Origin: Planctomycetaceae bacterium
GTDB lineage: Bacteria > Planctomycetota > Planctomycetia > Planctomycetales > Planctomycetaceae
Length of the DNA: 64,000 nucleotides
Direction of reading: 5' to 3'
Assembly: GCA_021732845.1 (NCBI GenBank)
Contig: JAKFUF010000142.1
Coordinates: 1-64,000 of the forward strand
A program made the translations under genes and the position numbers. Shown here piece by piece: positions 19,301 to 26,437 of this stretch. Position 1 is the stretch's first letter, and each line of letters begins with the position of its first letter. Under the pieces are notes generated by a model. That model did not search any database and was not told the DNA's origin. It saw only the letters and a list, made by a program, of their open reading frames with translations.

Positions 19301-21448
19301 CCCCTTCCGCACAATCTCCGCCCAGTCGAACCGCAGCTTTTGCGTGCGGTGGGGCTTGATCACCTTGCCGCCCATGTGCATGCCCGCGGGCAGCAGCACA
19401 CGCAGGTCTTCACTGTTCAATCGAAAATCAGCCCGGCTGAAGACAAACGGGTCGTCTGTCCGGTTCGTGGCGATGACCTCAATCACGCCATGAGTTCCCC
19501 CGTCACTCACGGAGACCTCCATGTCCGGCGCCTCCATGTCGCGCCGGTTGAACCAACCCGGCAGGGCGGGCACTGCCTGCGACAGCGGCTTGCCGTCCGC
19601 CGCTGGTACCTTGGCCGTGAACACTTCGGCATTCGGCTGATCGGGGTTCACGACGAGTGTATGCGTGCCATCAGTCAGGCCTGTCAGCGTGACCCCAGCC
19701 TTCTGCGTTCCATCCCAGTGGAGAAGCTGTTTCACCTCGGAGCCGTAGCCCTCCCGCGCCTGTGCAACCATGCCGCCAATGATTTCCTGTTTCTCGTTCA
19801 CCAGGTTGAGCACCAGCGGGCCGGTGGCTTGGACATTGCCCTGCGTGCCGTCTCCGGCATCGGCCTGCACCTGGGGTGTTTCCGCGGCGGGTGGCGCTGC
19901 TCGCTGCTCGTTCAGGCCGCCTTCGGCGAAGGGGTCGTTGACAGCGACGGCTTGATTTGGAAGTGGACGTTCGCGGACATGAAAGGTGAGCACCAGCCCC
20001 GTCTTGCCGAGTTGGTGGCTGGTCTCAACCCTATCGAACCAGTGTGTGTCCATCAGCCGACGCACGTCGTCGGCGAGCGTTTCCTGGCTGACGGCAAGTT
20101 CGGGACGGGACTTGATGACCTTGAGGATCTCGTCGTCGGGAATGGTGGTATTGCCCTCGATCCGCACGTCGGCCAGAGGCGCATTGAGATTCATCTCCTC
20201 CGCAGCTCCCGCGGCGGGAGCGGGGCGGTTCCCGAGGGTGACCCAGACGGCGCAAAGGAGAAACAAACCCAGGACCATCGGCGTCAAAATCCAACCCGAC
20301 TGCCGCTCAAGGGGCACACCCATGATCCGGCGGACACGGATCATCAAGGCACCGCCGGTCGCGGACAGGACCGGCACGAGACGATTGGCCCTGGCCGCTT
20401 GGGGAGCTGAGCCACGCAGTTCGTCGACTGTGACCAGGGCGCGGACATAGTTGGTGCGGTTGCCCAGGACGCGGACGACCAGGTCGTCACAGCAGTCTTC
20501 CCGCTCGGTCCGCATGGCATGCGACATCCACCAGACAGCGGGATGGTAAAAGAACACGGTTTCGACAAACATCTGGCCCAGGTTGGCGAGGTAGTCATGC
20601 CGCCGGATGTGGGCCAGCTCGTGAGCCAGAATCGCCTCCAGCTCGGCGGGCGACATGGAAGTGGCGACACTGACTGGCAGCAGAATCATTGGTTTCAGCC
20701 AGCCGATGACGGCGGGGACTTCCACCAGCGTCGACTGTACGACGTCGACGGCGCGGTGGACGCCGATTTGGTTGGCGAGCCGAACCACGAGGTCGTGGAT
20801 GGCGGGGGCAACCGGCACACCGCGCAGCCGCAGGTGGCGGACGGCCCACATCCCCAGCGCGGGGCGGAGCGAGACCAGCACCACACCGACCAGCCAGATG
20901 GCGACGATGGGCGTGAGCCACGGTTCGATTGAACGTTGCAAGCGCTGAACCAGCAACCCGGCCGGCGGTGCCAGGACGGGTGTCTCAGTGGAGGACGCTG
21001 GAGCTTCCATCCTGTCGATCTGGGGCTGGTCCGAAGTGGGATTGAAGTGTTGCGGGACCTGCTGCCGTTCGGTTTCGAGCGGCGGCAGGACCGACGCGAT
21101 TGGTGCATGCGGGTTTTCGACGACGGTGATCTTCACGCTTGGCACGGGACGCGTTGAGCCACCGCCAGTCATGGGAGCCATCGGCTGAGGCACAACGAGC
21201 ACGAAGGTGATTCCCGCGATGATCGGCATCGCCACCAAGGCCGTGGCACACGCGAGATATCGCGTCTGAGCCTGGCGGTGCGCGGGGAGGCACCACGCCA
21301 GCAATTGCCGCGCGATCAATAACAACAGCGCGATCGCGGAAAACTGCCACAGCGAGTGGATCAGCGTCCAGCCGACGCGCTCAATGACTCCGGACAGCAG
21401 GCGATGATCAACCGGCAACCAGCCGAGAGGTTCCAGGAGTGCGGTCAT
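16352..21448 (-). CDS. Giant BlaR1/M56-family metallopeptidase fusion (M56 + POTRA + beta domains)
   Basis: A 1698-residue membrane protein. The N-terminal 400 residues are a BlaR1-type M56 peptidase: helices at about 30-50, 66-88 and 180-200, zinc motif HELAH at 276-280 followed by RRHDYLAN, a downstream E-R-E-D-C-C-D-D segment, and a last helix at about 388-408. After this helix the protein is predicted outside the cytoplasm. A POTRA-like domain lies at about 425-495 (IEGNTTIPDDEILKVI, then DTHWFDRVETS). Carboxypeptidase-regulatory/cupredoxin-like beta domains follow (GNFRIENIPPGEWELVFWHE), then several long beta-rich segments. BlaR1 proteins sense an external signal and cleave the cytoplasmic repressor BlaI. 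The start overlaps the blaI stop by 4 bp (ATGA). The size is far above the usual 350-600 residues. Confidence 0.88.
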   Translation of the reverse strand: MTALLEPLGWLPVDHRLLSGVIERVGWTLIHSLWQFSAIALLLLIARQLLAWCLPAHRQAQTRYLACATALVAMPIIAGITFVLVVPQPMAPMTGGGSTRPVPSVKITVVENPHAPIASVLPPLETERQQVPQHFNPTSDQPQIDRMEAPASSTETPVLAPPAGLLVQRLQRSIEPWLTPIVAIWLVGVVLVSLRPALGMWAVRHLRLRGVPVAPAIHDLVVRLANQIGVHRAVDVVQSTLVEVPAVIGWLKPMILLPVSVATSMSPAELEAILAHELAHIRRHDYLANLGQMFVETVFFYHPAVWWMSHAMRTEREDCCDDLVVRVLGNRTNYVRALVTVDELRGSAPQAARANRLVPVLSATGGALMIRVRRIMGVPLERQSGWILTPMVLGLFLLCAVWVTLGNRPAPAAGAAEEMNLNAPLADVRIEGNTTIPDDEILKVIKSRPELAVSQETLADDVRRLMDTHWFDRVETSHQLGKTGLVLTFHVRERPLPNQAVAVNDPFAEGGLNEQRAAPPAAETPQVQADAGDGTQGNVQATGPLVLNLVNEKQEIIGGMVAQAREGYGSEVKQLLHWDGTQKAGVTLTGLTDGTHTLVVNPDQPNAEVFTAKVPAADGKPLSQAVPALPGWFNRRDMEAPDMEVSVSDGGTHGVIEVIATNRTDDPFVFSRADFRLNSEDLRVLLPAGMHMGGKVIKPHRTQKLRFDWAEIVRKGIWLNRNGENTSGPAFPADAEGKVYFRLTTGISSALPIALTDPADVRIDLGQPPKTVDASLATLTGRVVFDGERPVAKKITVPPPDLKAWAVDGNRGTSPHRPSWMQLVFQENYRDTPIPDESLVVGPQNGLANVLVWLRPADPMQKIALPINPDDKPVSLTIEKGRLTPHVIAFGSWQPLMLQNRDRPPLDFVGQPQVNEAFNRLLNNEASVALKLRAEKVPFKVTSNFGGWMSAYVLPLDHSGFAVTGEDGNFRIENIPPGEWELVFWHEQVGWLPLDKFAKGKEAIKLEAGDRPLGDLQVKAAVLVKEQPSFIRDLEKSVAVTFPKSTVFLSIHPMQILVKGQAPDRDEAIKILTFLREDLRKHGVDQVKLVDQLELAGTAPAKDPTTRELPLGNFGGIPQRDQAPPAFPTQEVADSEDGWIDAEYGLQYRLRMPDARIVGTVVGEGRLTVSPNELPLLYVDLRNVGIKEPSLQFDLGLETHHTQHDVIVDGVEYRRNDQPWGGIDPLSPGAAPITLPFVLSEDWMLQPPDVRRPMKAAFEITGLKLKEGAHRISLRLYFHEFAYEPAEDPEEPPRKTLKPRVSRVIVTQPFVLNVAQPKEPETRTKTQIGLENIRREMVAFPKFHSPKVSNNLRRLMRDNQPASGNQLIAAVGDSGELAPDPAAVIIATLWKDFSRDQLEQYLKAEMTHFIQQRATYPAGVDAAIAVGPRYRGGYHGIPQEPALKSETVTTHFLDGQQIGEPFKYPQHTSISHWFRLGKLPVGRHTIRLVTDYKFEGGDQTWSGKLESPEYAFEMLPPETSDDLVVQPAEALMEQFRAAFEIREVTDERPNPRKMPEAPRPGRKLYSTWGPAGWAPQIRLGGDKGGSIHMPAWQLFDKLPVDLCFRTEFHLEGGGVVLPGTELVVFAGETRSFYFMLQNFDIENLRKLADREGFIPVRVKLIPSRSIALSHPRVKKYYGGEFTSDVVRLRIDHNPEAPD

Positions 21449-21831
21449 GAGGGGTTCTCCAATTCAGCCAGGAACTGCCGAATCTCCGCGATCTCTTCCG
21501 GTGAGGCTTTCTTGGCCGTCATGGCATGCATCATCAGCGTCTTGGCCGAGCCCTCGTACACTCGCTCCAGCAGTTCGCCCAGCATGCGTTTTTGGGCCTT
21601 TTCACGGGTCATGGCCGCGCGGTACACGATCGGCTTCGCCGTTTCGTCGCGCTTCACCAGCCCCTTTTCGAGCATCACCAGCAGCATCTTGACCGTGGTG
21701 GGGTACTGGGTCTCCTTGAGGTCGACCAACCCCTCGTGGACCTGCCGCACATTGCATGGCCCGCGATCCCACAAGACACCCAGAATCTGCAGCTCCACTT
21801 CCGTGGGCTGCGTGGACACGGACCGCGCCAT
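21445..21831 (-). CDS. BlaI/MecI/CopY-family transcriptional repressor
   Basis: A 128-residue winged-helix repressor. The N-terminal segment TEVELQILGVLWDRGPCNVR and the recognition-helix region (TQYPTTVKMLLVMLEKGLV, then KRDETAKPIVYRA) are typical of the BlaI family; the C-terminal helices would form the dimer. BlaI-type repressors are inactivated by a partner M56 protease, which here is the next gene, joined by a 4-bp ATGA overlap. The start at 21831 (MARSVSTQPTEVELQ) is chosen because the family begins there; the frame reaches 21891. A promoter with an embedded dyad lies upstream at 22095-22122. The target genes beyond the operon itself cannot be told from sequence. Confidence 0.93.
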   Translation of the reverse strand: MARSVSTQPTEVELQILGVLWDRGPCNVRQVHEGLVDLKETQYPTTVKMLLVMLEKGLVKRDETAKPIVYRAAMTREKAQKRMLGELLERVYEGSAKTLMMHAMTAKKASPEEIAEIRQFLAELENPS

Positions 21832-21974
21832 GACGTTAGACCCCTCTCCATGACATTGCGTGATTCCGGGACACCTGTCGCGGATCCGCATCGCTTGCGG
21901 AGTGCGCTTCAGATTCTGACGGAAACGATCCCAAATCAGACGTTTCCGACAAAAGTCGGGCGTCTCAGTTTCAT

Positions 21975-22013
21975 GGAATTTCAGATTTCAGATTTCACAG
22001 TAAAATGTCTTTT
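21975..22013. repeat. 39-bp repeat shared with 61182-61220
   Basis: GGAATTTCAGATTTCAGATT continues to GTCTTTT at 22013. A near copy occupies 61182-61220, where it directly abuts the left end of a terminal-inverted-repeat element. A related AT-rich inverted pair is found at 32154-32292. It is intergenic between blaI and the DUF6807 gene. Confidence 0.65.
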
Positions 22014-22094
22014 GGCGACATTCAATTGGCGAGGCAAGTCTGCCTGCCGGCTCATCATTGCGGACCGGATCAAGAGAATTCATTCTTCTCGCTC

Positions 22095-22122
22095 AGTATA
22101 GAGAACGAATTCTCTATGTCAA
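22095..22122 (-). promoter_or_regulatory. Candidate blaI promoter with dyad operator in the spacer
   Basis: Read on the minus strand, TTGACA (22122-22117) and TATACT (22100-22095) are separated by exactly 16 bp. Across the spacer lies a perfect dyad, ATAGAGAA-CGAA-TTCTCTAT (22098-22117), covering the -10 edge and touching the -35. This is how BlaI/MecI-type repressors commonly block their own promoters. It would drive blaI and the M56 gene with a leader of about 250 nt. The dyad is seen directly; its assignment to BlaI is inference. Confidence 0.6.
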
Positions 22123-22207
22123 CATGTCTGCAGACAATTTGAATGGTCCTAAAATTCCGTCCCACTTTGGAATCAAGATGCGGAGCCACGGATGAAACAC
22201 GGAACAA

Positions 22208-22512
22208 CATGGCGCGGGCTTGCCCGAAACCCAACACCCCGGATTGTCGCATCGTCAGCCCCAAGGGGGCAGAATTCGATAGCCCAGGGCGAAGTTGGCA
22301 ACGCCAACGGAGCCCTGGGTGCAATGACGACGAACGACGGAGCCCCAATCGGGGCGTGACCCGTGATGTTTGTCGGATGTTCAATGAATCTCACCCCGTT
22401 GGGGCGGTTGGCCAGAGTCTGACCAGAAGCAGAACCCGCGATTGATCACTGATTTCCAGCACGCGCTGGCGAAATCGTCGCGGCACGCCAACAACCTGAC
22501 GGTTAGTAGTAC
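22208..22512. repeat. Long dispersed repeat L (copy 1, 305 bp)
   Basis: This stretch is the near-perfect reverse complement of 61549-61939. It contains nested palindromes (GCCCAGGGCG...CGGAGCCCTGGGT and GAGCCCCAATCGGGGC). It lacks an internal segment of about 86 bp that is present in the other copy between two GCCCCAACGGGG repeats. One end is also found at 24840-24910. Short frames that open across it are not genes. The whole gap 21832-22737 holds this element, the 39-bp repeat, a REP fragment (21862-21888) and the blaI promoter region. Confidence 0.9.
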
Positions 22513-22737
22513 GGATGGTTGGCAACCGGATCTTTCTTCAAAATCCGTGTTTCATCCGTGTTCAATCCGTGGCTCAAATTCAATTCAATCGGAATGCAAT
22601 CGAAGGTTGTTGCTTTGCAGGCAGGCACGTTTGGATCACCATTTGCTGCGGGGCCTTTGCTTGAGCGGGCGAAAACCTTAAATTTTCGGGCAGGGAACGC
22701 TGCCATGCCAACTCTCACTCTGTCATCAAGGAGCAAC

Positions 22738-23670
22738 ATGCTGTCCATTTCGAAGAGTGTCTGCCGTGTTCTCATGGTCACCGTGGCTCTGGGTTTGAGC
22801 CTCCAGGCGGGGCTGCTGCGTGCCGCGGATGGCGGACCCGTGGAACTCAGCCAGGGCAACGACACCGTCACCGTCAAGATTGGCGGCGAGGAGTTCACCA
22901 CCTACCGCTACGCCGCATCGCAGCCCAAGCCCTACTTCTGGCCGGTCCGCAGCCCCAAGGGGACGGTCGTCACCCGTGAGCTGGAAAACACCAAGGACCA
23001 TCCCCACCACAAGGGGATCTGGCTGTCCATCGACGAGGTCAACGGCCTCAAGTTCTGGGCCGAGCAGGCCAAGATTCAGAACAAGAGTGTCACAATCGAC
23101 GTGCCCTCTGGAAACCCCGCCAAGTTGACCGTGACCAACGACTGGCTGGGTGCCGACAACAAGCCCGTCCTGGTGGAGACCACCCAGATCAGCATCTGGT
23201 CCGACCGGCTGATCACCTACAATGTGACCTTCGCCGCGGCTGTGGACGTGACGTTTGGCGACACCAAGGAAGGCATGTTTGGCATCCGTTTGGCTGACCC
23301 GCTGCGGGAAAAGGTCGGTGGCAGTGTCGTCAACGCCGAAGGCAAGCTGGCCACCAAGGAGTGCTGGGGCCAGGAGTCGAAGTGGGTCGACTATTTCGGC
23401 ACGGTCGAGGGCGATGCCTGCGGCGTGACGCTGTTCGACCACCCCAAGAACTTTCGCAAGTCGCGGTACCACGTCCGCGACTATGGTCTGTTTACCATCA
23501 GCCCGTTTGGCCAGCACGACTACACGAACGGCCAGCTCCCCGAAGATCCATACAAACTCCCCCAAGGCCAGAAGCTGCAGTTCACCTATGGCCTGTATGT
23601 CCACGAGGGAAACACCGAGGCTGGCAAGGTGGCGGCGGAGTATGAAAAGTTCCTGAGGGCCACCAAGTAA
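22738..23670 (+). CDS. Secreted DUF6807 (PmoA-like) protein
   Basis: A 310-residue protein with a signal peptide (SVCRVLMVTVALGLSLQAGL, then LRAADG). The mature part matches the planctomycete/Bacteroidetes family labelled 'PmoA family' or DUF6807: an early YFWPVRSPKG, then DHPHHKGIW (paired His), an internal DWLG segment, and a late FDHPKNFRKSRYHVRDYGL. The family is probably a carbohydrate-related beta-sandwich and is not a methane monooxygenase despite the label. The start at 22738 is fixed by a good ribosome binding site, AAGGAG (22728-22733), and by the signal peptide; the open frame from 22519 runs through repeat DNA. The paired His residues could bind metal, which is inference. Confidence 0.9.
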   Translation: MLSISKSVCRVLMVTVALGLSLQAGLLRAADGGPVELSQGNDTVTVKIGGEEFTTYRYAASQPKPYFWPVRSPKGTVVTRELENTKDHPHHKGIWLSIDEVNGLKFWAEQAKIQNKSVTIDVPSGNPAKLTVTNDWLGADNKPVLVETTQISIWSDRLITYNVTFAAAVDVTFGDTKEGMFGIRLADPLREKVGGSVVNAEGKLATKECWGQESKWVDYFGTVEGDACGVTLFDHPKNFRKSRYHVRDYGLFTISPFGQHDYTNGQLPEDPYKLPQGQKLQFTYGLYVHEGNTEAGKVAAEYEKFLRATK

Positions 23671-23763
23671 TGCCGCTTCGCCGTACCAGCTTCGCGAAAC
23701 TCGGCGACCAGGAGCCTCATTACGGACACGGCAAATCCTCTACTCGGCTACCGCCGGGCGATT

Positions 23764-24801
23764 GTGGGTTCGTTGCTGGGCACGGCGGTTGGTGACGCAC
23801 TGGGGCTGCCGTATGAGGGCGTGTCGCGCGGGCGGGCGCAACGGATGTTGGGGCCGCCCGACCGGTATCGATTCGTCTTCCGCCGTGGCATGATGTCTGA
23901 CGATACGGAGCACACCTGTCTCGTCGCCCAGTCGCTGATTGCGGCTGGCGACGATGTGGAGGTGTTCCGCCGGCAACTGGCGTGGCGGCTGCGGTTCTGG
24001 TTGTTGGGCCTCCCCGCAGGCATCGGCTTGGCAACCCTCAAGGCGATCCTCAAGCTGTGGCTCGGGTTTTCCCCCAAGCGCTCAGGTGTCTTCTCGGCGG
24101 GCAACGGCCCGGCGATGCGCGCGGCGATTCTCGGTGCGGCCATGGACGATTTGCCCCAACTGGCGGCCTTCGTCCAGGCGTCCACACGTCTCACCCACAC
24201 CGATCCCAAAGCCGAACATGGCGCGCTGGCCGTCGCGCTCGCCGCGCGGATGGCCTCCGGCAACGGAACGGTTTCTGGAACCGCCTACCTCAACTCGCTG
24301 ACGACTGCGTTGGAGGGGCAGCCAGCCGCCGAGTTGCTGGCACGGGTGGAACGCGCCGTCGCATCGGCCGAAGCCAGCCAGGAAACAGAGGCCTTTGCCG
24401 CCGATCTGGGCCTGTCTCGGGGTGTCTCGGGATACGTGCTGCACACCGTACCCGTCGCCCTCCAGGCGTGGCTCACCCACCAGGGTGATTTTCGTGGCGG
24501 CGTCCAGGCGATGATCCGTTGCGGCGGTGACACCGACACCACAGCCAGCATCGTTGGCGGGATCCTGGGGGCCGCCGTCGGACCTGACGGCATTCCGTTG
24601 GAATTGCGACAGGGTCTGTTGGAGTGGCCGCGTTCGGTGGCCTGGATGGAACGGCTGGGCGCTGAACTCGCTGCCGCACGCACGACCAAGGCACCAAGCA
24701 GACCGCCGGCCGTCCCGATGTGGGCCATCCCGCCACGCAATCTGTTTTTCCTGGTTGTCGTCCTGCTGCACGGTTTGAGAAGGCTGCTGCCGCCTTTTTG
24801 A
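23764..24801 (+). CDS. ADP-ribosylglycohydrolase family protein (DraG-like)
   Basis: At least 345 residues. Family metal-site motifs are intact: GTAVGDALGLPYEG at the N-terminus, SDDTEHT at about 45-51, and RCGGDTDTTASIVGGILGA near residue 260. Such enzymes remove ADP-ribose from proteins, nucleic acids or small molecules, using two Mg ions. The C-terminus carries an extra hydrophobic helix (NLFFLVVVLLHGL), so it may be membrane attached, which is unusual for the family. The first standard start is GTG 23764, but the family usually has some 10-15 residues before GDALG. An in-frame extension (ANPLLGYRRAIVGSLLG) reaches back to an ATT at 23719 preceded by AGGAG, so the true start may be that non-standard codon. 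Confidence 0.88.
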   Translation: MGSLLGTAVGDALGLPYEGVSRGRAQRMLGPPDRYRFVFRRGMMSDDTEHTCLVAQSLIAAGDDVEVFRRQLAWRLRFWLLGLPAGIGLATLKAILKLWLGFSPKRSGVFSAGNGPAMRAAILGAAMDDLPQLAAFVQASTRLTHTDPKAEHGALAVALAARMASGNGTVSGTAYLNSLTTALEGQPAAELLARVERAVASAEASQETEAFAADLGLSRGVSGYVLHTVPVALQAWLTHQGDFRGGVQAMIRCGGDTDTTASIVGGILGAAVGPDGIPLELRQGLLEWPRSVAWMERLGAELAAARTTKAPSRPPAVPMWAIPPRNLFFLVVVLLHGLRRLLPPF

Positions 24802-24978
24802 GGATCGCAGCAACAATAGGGCATTTTGCTTGCGCGATGGGCTGACGATGCGACACTCCGGGGTGTTAGGTTTCGGGCAAGCCCGCGCCATGAAAATTCG
24901 TGGTTCCCCTCCCGTTCCCTAATAAGTTCGGCCTTCGGTCAGCATCTTGAAGCGTGCTTTTATTCTTTGTCCGGCTCC
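24801..24978. mobile_element. MITE-A-type element (copy 1, 178 bp)
   Basis: The left end is AGGATCGCAGCAACAATA at 24801. The right end, TTTTATTCTTTGTCCGG at 24958 onward, is its imperfect inverted copy. It encloses one end of long repeat L (24840-24910) and the module CGGCCTTCGGTCAGCATC found again at 39361-39380. There is no coding content. It overlaps the last base of the DraG-like gene and lies between convergent genes. Target-site duplication is not obvious. Confidence 0.6.
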
Positions 24979-25023
24979 AAAAACAGAAAGCCGTGGCACA
25001 GAACGGTTGTCTGTGCCACGGCT
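24977..25023 (-). terminator. Rho-independent terminator of gnd
   Basis: A perfect 14-bp stem, AGCCGTGGCACAGA / TCTGTGCCACGGCT (24989-25002 with 25010-25023), has a 7-nt loop. On the minus strand it is followed by CTTTCTGTTTTT. It lies about 30 bp after the gnd stop codon and faces the right way. Confidence 0.88.
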
Positions 25024-25052
25024 CCGGGTTCAACTGGCGTCTGACCTGAAGG

Positions 25053-26069
25053 TCAGTGGGCCTTCTCGATGTGGCCGCCGAACTCGAACCGCATGGCGGA
25101 AACGAGTTTGTCGGCGAAGTCGGCTTCGCCACGGGAGGAGAAGCGTTCGTAGAGCGCGGTCGTCAGCACGTGTGCGGGAACGGCTTCATCCACGGCGGCC
25201 ATGATCGTCCAGCGGCCTTCGCCCGAGTCGGACACGCGGCCGGCAAACTTGGTGAGCTGAGGTTCCTTCAGCAGTGCAGACGCAGTCAGGTCGAGGAGCC
25301 ACGACGAAATGACGCTGCCCCGCCGCCAGACTTCAGACACATCGGACAGGTTGAAGTCGTACTGGTAGTGCTCGGGGTTCCGCAGCGGCGTGGTTTCGGC
25401 ATCCATCTCGTGAGATTTTTTGCCGACATTGGCATGCTGCAGAATGGCCATCCCTTCGGCATAGGCGGCCATGATGCCGTATTCAATGCCGTTGTGGACC
25501 ATCTTCACGAAGTGGCCGGCGCCAATCGGGCCACAGTGCAGATAACCGTGTTCCGCGGTGCTGCCTTCGACCTTTTCCCGGCCCGGCGTGCGTCCAGCCG
25601 CCTCGCGCGGCGGCGCCAGTGTCGAGAAGATAGGATCCAGATGCTTCACGATGTCGGTTTCGCCGCCGATCATCTGGCAGTAGCCACGTTCGAGGCCGGC
25701 AACGCCGCCCGAAGTGCCCACGTCGACGTAGTGGATCCCCTTGGCCTTCAGTTCGCCGGCGCGGCGGATGTCGTCGATGTAATAGGAATTGCCGCCGTCG
25801 ATGAGGATGTCATCCTTGTCGAGCTTGCCGACAATGTCGTGGATCGCACGGTCGACCACGCCCGCCGGAACCATCAGCCAGATCGCCCGGGGCTTGGACA
25901 GCTTGCCGAGGAAATCGTCCATCGACGACGCCCCCACGGCACCTTCGCCCGCCAGCTCCTTCACGGAGACCGGGTTCATGTCGAAGACCACGCACTCGTG
26001 GCCGGCACGCATCAGGCGGCGGACCATGTTGGCCCCCATACGCCCCAGACCGATCATTCCCAATTGCAT
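25053..26069 (-). CDS. gnd: 6-phosphogluconate dehydrogenase (decarboxylating), short form
   Basis: A 338-residue enzyme of the short, GndA/YqeC-like class (about 300-340 residues rather than 470). The NAD(P) site is [19 protein letters not shown] at the N-terminus. [30 protein letters not shown] and the catalytic [19 protein letters not shown] (Lys and Asn) follow, and the C-terminal helical domain contains SDSGEGRWT. It converts 6-phosphogluconate to ribulose 5-phosphate with CO2 release, in the oxidative pentose phosphate pathway. Asp in VVFDMNP after strand 2 suggests NAD rather than NADP preference, as in other short forms. The gene stands alone, with its own terminator. Confidence 0.96.
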   Translation of the reverse strand: MQLGMIGLGRMGANMVRRLMRAGHECVVFDMNPVSVKELAGEGAVGASSMDDFLGKLSKPRAIWLMVPAGVVDRAIHDIVGKLDKDDILIDGGNSYYIDDIRRAGELKAKGIHYVDVGTSGGVAGLERGYCQMIGGETDIVKHLDPIFSTLAPPREAAGRTPGREKVEGSTAEHGYLHCGPIGAGHFVKMVHNGIEYGIMAAYAEGMAILQHANVGKKSHEMDAETTPLRNPEHYQYDFNLSDVSEVWRRGSVISSWLLDLTASALLKEPQLTKFAGRVSDSGEGRWTIMAAVDEAVPAHVLTTALYERFSSRGEADFADKLVSAMRFEFGGHIEKAH

Positions 26070-26437
26070 GACGAAGAATCCCTATTCGTGGAGAGGTGTT
26101 GGGACGAGGGAAAGCGCACTCGACGGATGGTGTGAGGTTTAACTCTGGCCGTGCCACCGCACAAGCCTGCCACACCATCCGCGTGGCAATCCAGATTCAT
26201 GAATTCAGCAGAAAACTGACGGAATTCGCCAGACCCGACGTGCAGGACGAGCGCCAGCGGCCTCAACGTCACGGTTCAACAAGCGGTATCGCGGGCGCAG
26301 ACCCGCGAGATTGTGCGCAGCACAGATTCATCGACCGGAACACGGTTCGATCTGACCATGCCAGCCCCAAAACCACGAGGTTCATCCCACCCGTGGCTCA
26401 GCCGCACCGATTACACGCGTCACGCCCGTGCTGTGGA
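26070..26437. other. Intergenic region upstream of gnd, no gene seen
   Basis: This 368-bp gap lies between gnd and the WD40 fusion gene, both on the minus strand. It holds an inverted repeat, GGATGGTGTG (about 26119) with CACACCATCC (about 26170), and a motif copy, CGTGGCTCA, at 26393. It presumably includes the gnd promoter, but no convincing -35/-10 pair was found. Confidence 0.6.

Noticed and set aside
22070-22445. Short frames of about 70-105 residues over repeat L
   Set aside because: The same peptides arise in inverse at 61504-62054 from repeat L. They reflect the palindromic DNA and not protein selection; such frames are a common misannotation in planctomycetes.
22738-23670. Particulate methane monooxygenase subunit
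   Set aside because: The 'PmoA' label in databases for this family is a misnomer: the protein is secreted, soluble and beta-rich, with no membrane helices or copper-site pattern.
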